Source: an uncultured Crocinitomix sp. (GTDB lineage: Bacteria > Bacteroidota > Bacteroidia > Flavobacteriales_D > Crocinitomicaceae). From it: a stretch of 64,000 nt of DNA. The stretch covers positions 113,357 to 177,356 of the forward strand of contig CAKZON010000037.1 of the NCBI GenBank assembly GCA_937136425.1. Direction: 5' to 3'. The position numbers and the translations under genes were made by a program. This document shows, piece after piece, positions 63,681-64,000 of this stretch. Every line of letters begins with the position of its first letter. The first letter of the stretch is position 1. The notes beneath the pieces are model-generated. The model was not told the DNA's origin. It was given only the letters and a program-made list of their open reading frames with translations, and did no database searches.

Positions 63681-64000
63681 ATGCCAACTATACAACAATT
63701 AATTAGAAAAGGTAGAGTAGCTCAGGTAAAGACAAGCAAGTCAGCAGCACTTGATTCTTGCCCGCAGCGAAGAGGGGTTTGTGTAAGAGTTTACACAACC
63801 ACACCAAAGAAACCAAACTCAGCTATGAGAAAAGTAGCGAGGGTAAGACTTACCAATGGTAAAGAGGTGAATGCCTATATCGGAGGAGAAGGACATAACT
63901 TACAAGAGCACTCTATTGTGTTGGTAAGAGGTGGAAGAGTTAAAGATTTACCAGGTGTTAGATATCACGTAGTAAGAGGTGCTTTAGATACTTCAGGCGT
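63681..64000 (+). CDS. rpsL: 30S ribosomal protein S12, cut by the right edge
   Basis: The first 106 codons of S12, which monitors codon-anticodon pairing in the decoding centre. The start [12 protein letters not shown] is typical, and [23 protein letters not shown] and [17 protein letters not shown] are conserved. The streptomycin-critical lysine K43 (TPKKPNS) and K88 in RVKDLPG are wild type, so no resistance substitution is visible. It is the usual first gene of the str operon (rpsL-rpsG-fusA); the rest lies outside the window. Preceded by a good promoter and an AT-rich 64-base leader. Confidence 0.95.
   Translation, partial: MPTIQQLIRKGRVAQVKTSKSAALDSCPQRRGVCVRVYTTTPKKPNSAMRKVARVRLTNGKEVNAYIGGEGHNLQEHSIVLVRGGRVKDLPGVRYHVVRGALDTSG

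Noticed and set aside
1..64000. CRISPR arrays, insertion sequences, prophage or rRNA genes
   Set aside because: No regularly spaced direct repeats, transposase or integrase motifs, phage structural genes or rRNA-like stretches were found on reading both strands.

Overview
The window is about 64 kb of AT-rich DNA from a member of the Bacteroidota, most likely order Flavobacteriales (Cryomorphaceae or Crocinitomicaceae-like; the family is inference). The evidence is a type 9 secretion (T9SS) and gliding set (GldJ, PorP/SprF, PorU, PorV), secreted proteins with T9SS C-terminal sorting domains, several promoters with the Bacteroidota -7 box TAnnTTTG, and almost no Shine-Dalgarno sequences. Both edges cut genes: an unknown membrane protein on the left and rpsL on the right.

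1-9953: central metabolism and secreted proteins. Pyruvate dehydrogenase E1-alpha and E2, a DUF4919-type secreted protein, cytidine deaminase, a VTC-domain/DUF4956 membrane pair, an SGNH-like hydrolase with PKD and sorting domains, a small TonB-C-like secreted protein, and recG.

10004-13283: a haem-rich envelope cluster. It has a dihaem cytochrome c, a DUF5777-like beta-barrel, a lipoprotein with a CX4CH motif, and a Reelin-like protein carrying CXXCH. 13415-15897 is a pgk-murF pair.

15898-20806: a long non-coding stretch, an orphan 127-residue gene with a strong terminator, a three-gene signalling operon (7TM protein, kinase, LuxR-type regulator), an unknown gene and an acyl-CoA dehydrogenase. 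20911-27967: anmK, an amino-acid dehydrogenase, nhaD, an ExbB-ExbD-TonB operon and folC, followed by tRNA-Val(TAC).

28346-33825: the most unusual locus. An alpha-oxoamine synthase fused to a GNAT/FemAB-like acyltransferase, with a small overlapping partner gene, lies divergently from a STAS-like protein, a PAS histidine kinase and a LuxR-type regulator. The arrangement suggests a dedicated amino-ketone or lipid product, possibly a signal.

34041-40501: a P-loop-like hypothetical gene, moaA, a lipoprotein with a large T9SS-secreted protein, an acyltransferase and a DUF4139 protein. 40607-54822: the T9SS block, with gldJ and a PorP/SprF gene on the minus strand and, divergently, porU, a second porU, porV, ispF and a second porV. 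Both subunits of the cargo-release and attachment step are therefore duplicated. 54823-64000: pbpC, a large two-component-regulator-propeller LytS-type kinase, a small cysteine-containing secreted protein, a UvrD/PcrA helicase and rpsL.

All functional calls rest on reading motifs and family resemblance by eye. No database search or structure prediction was run.
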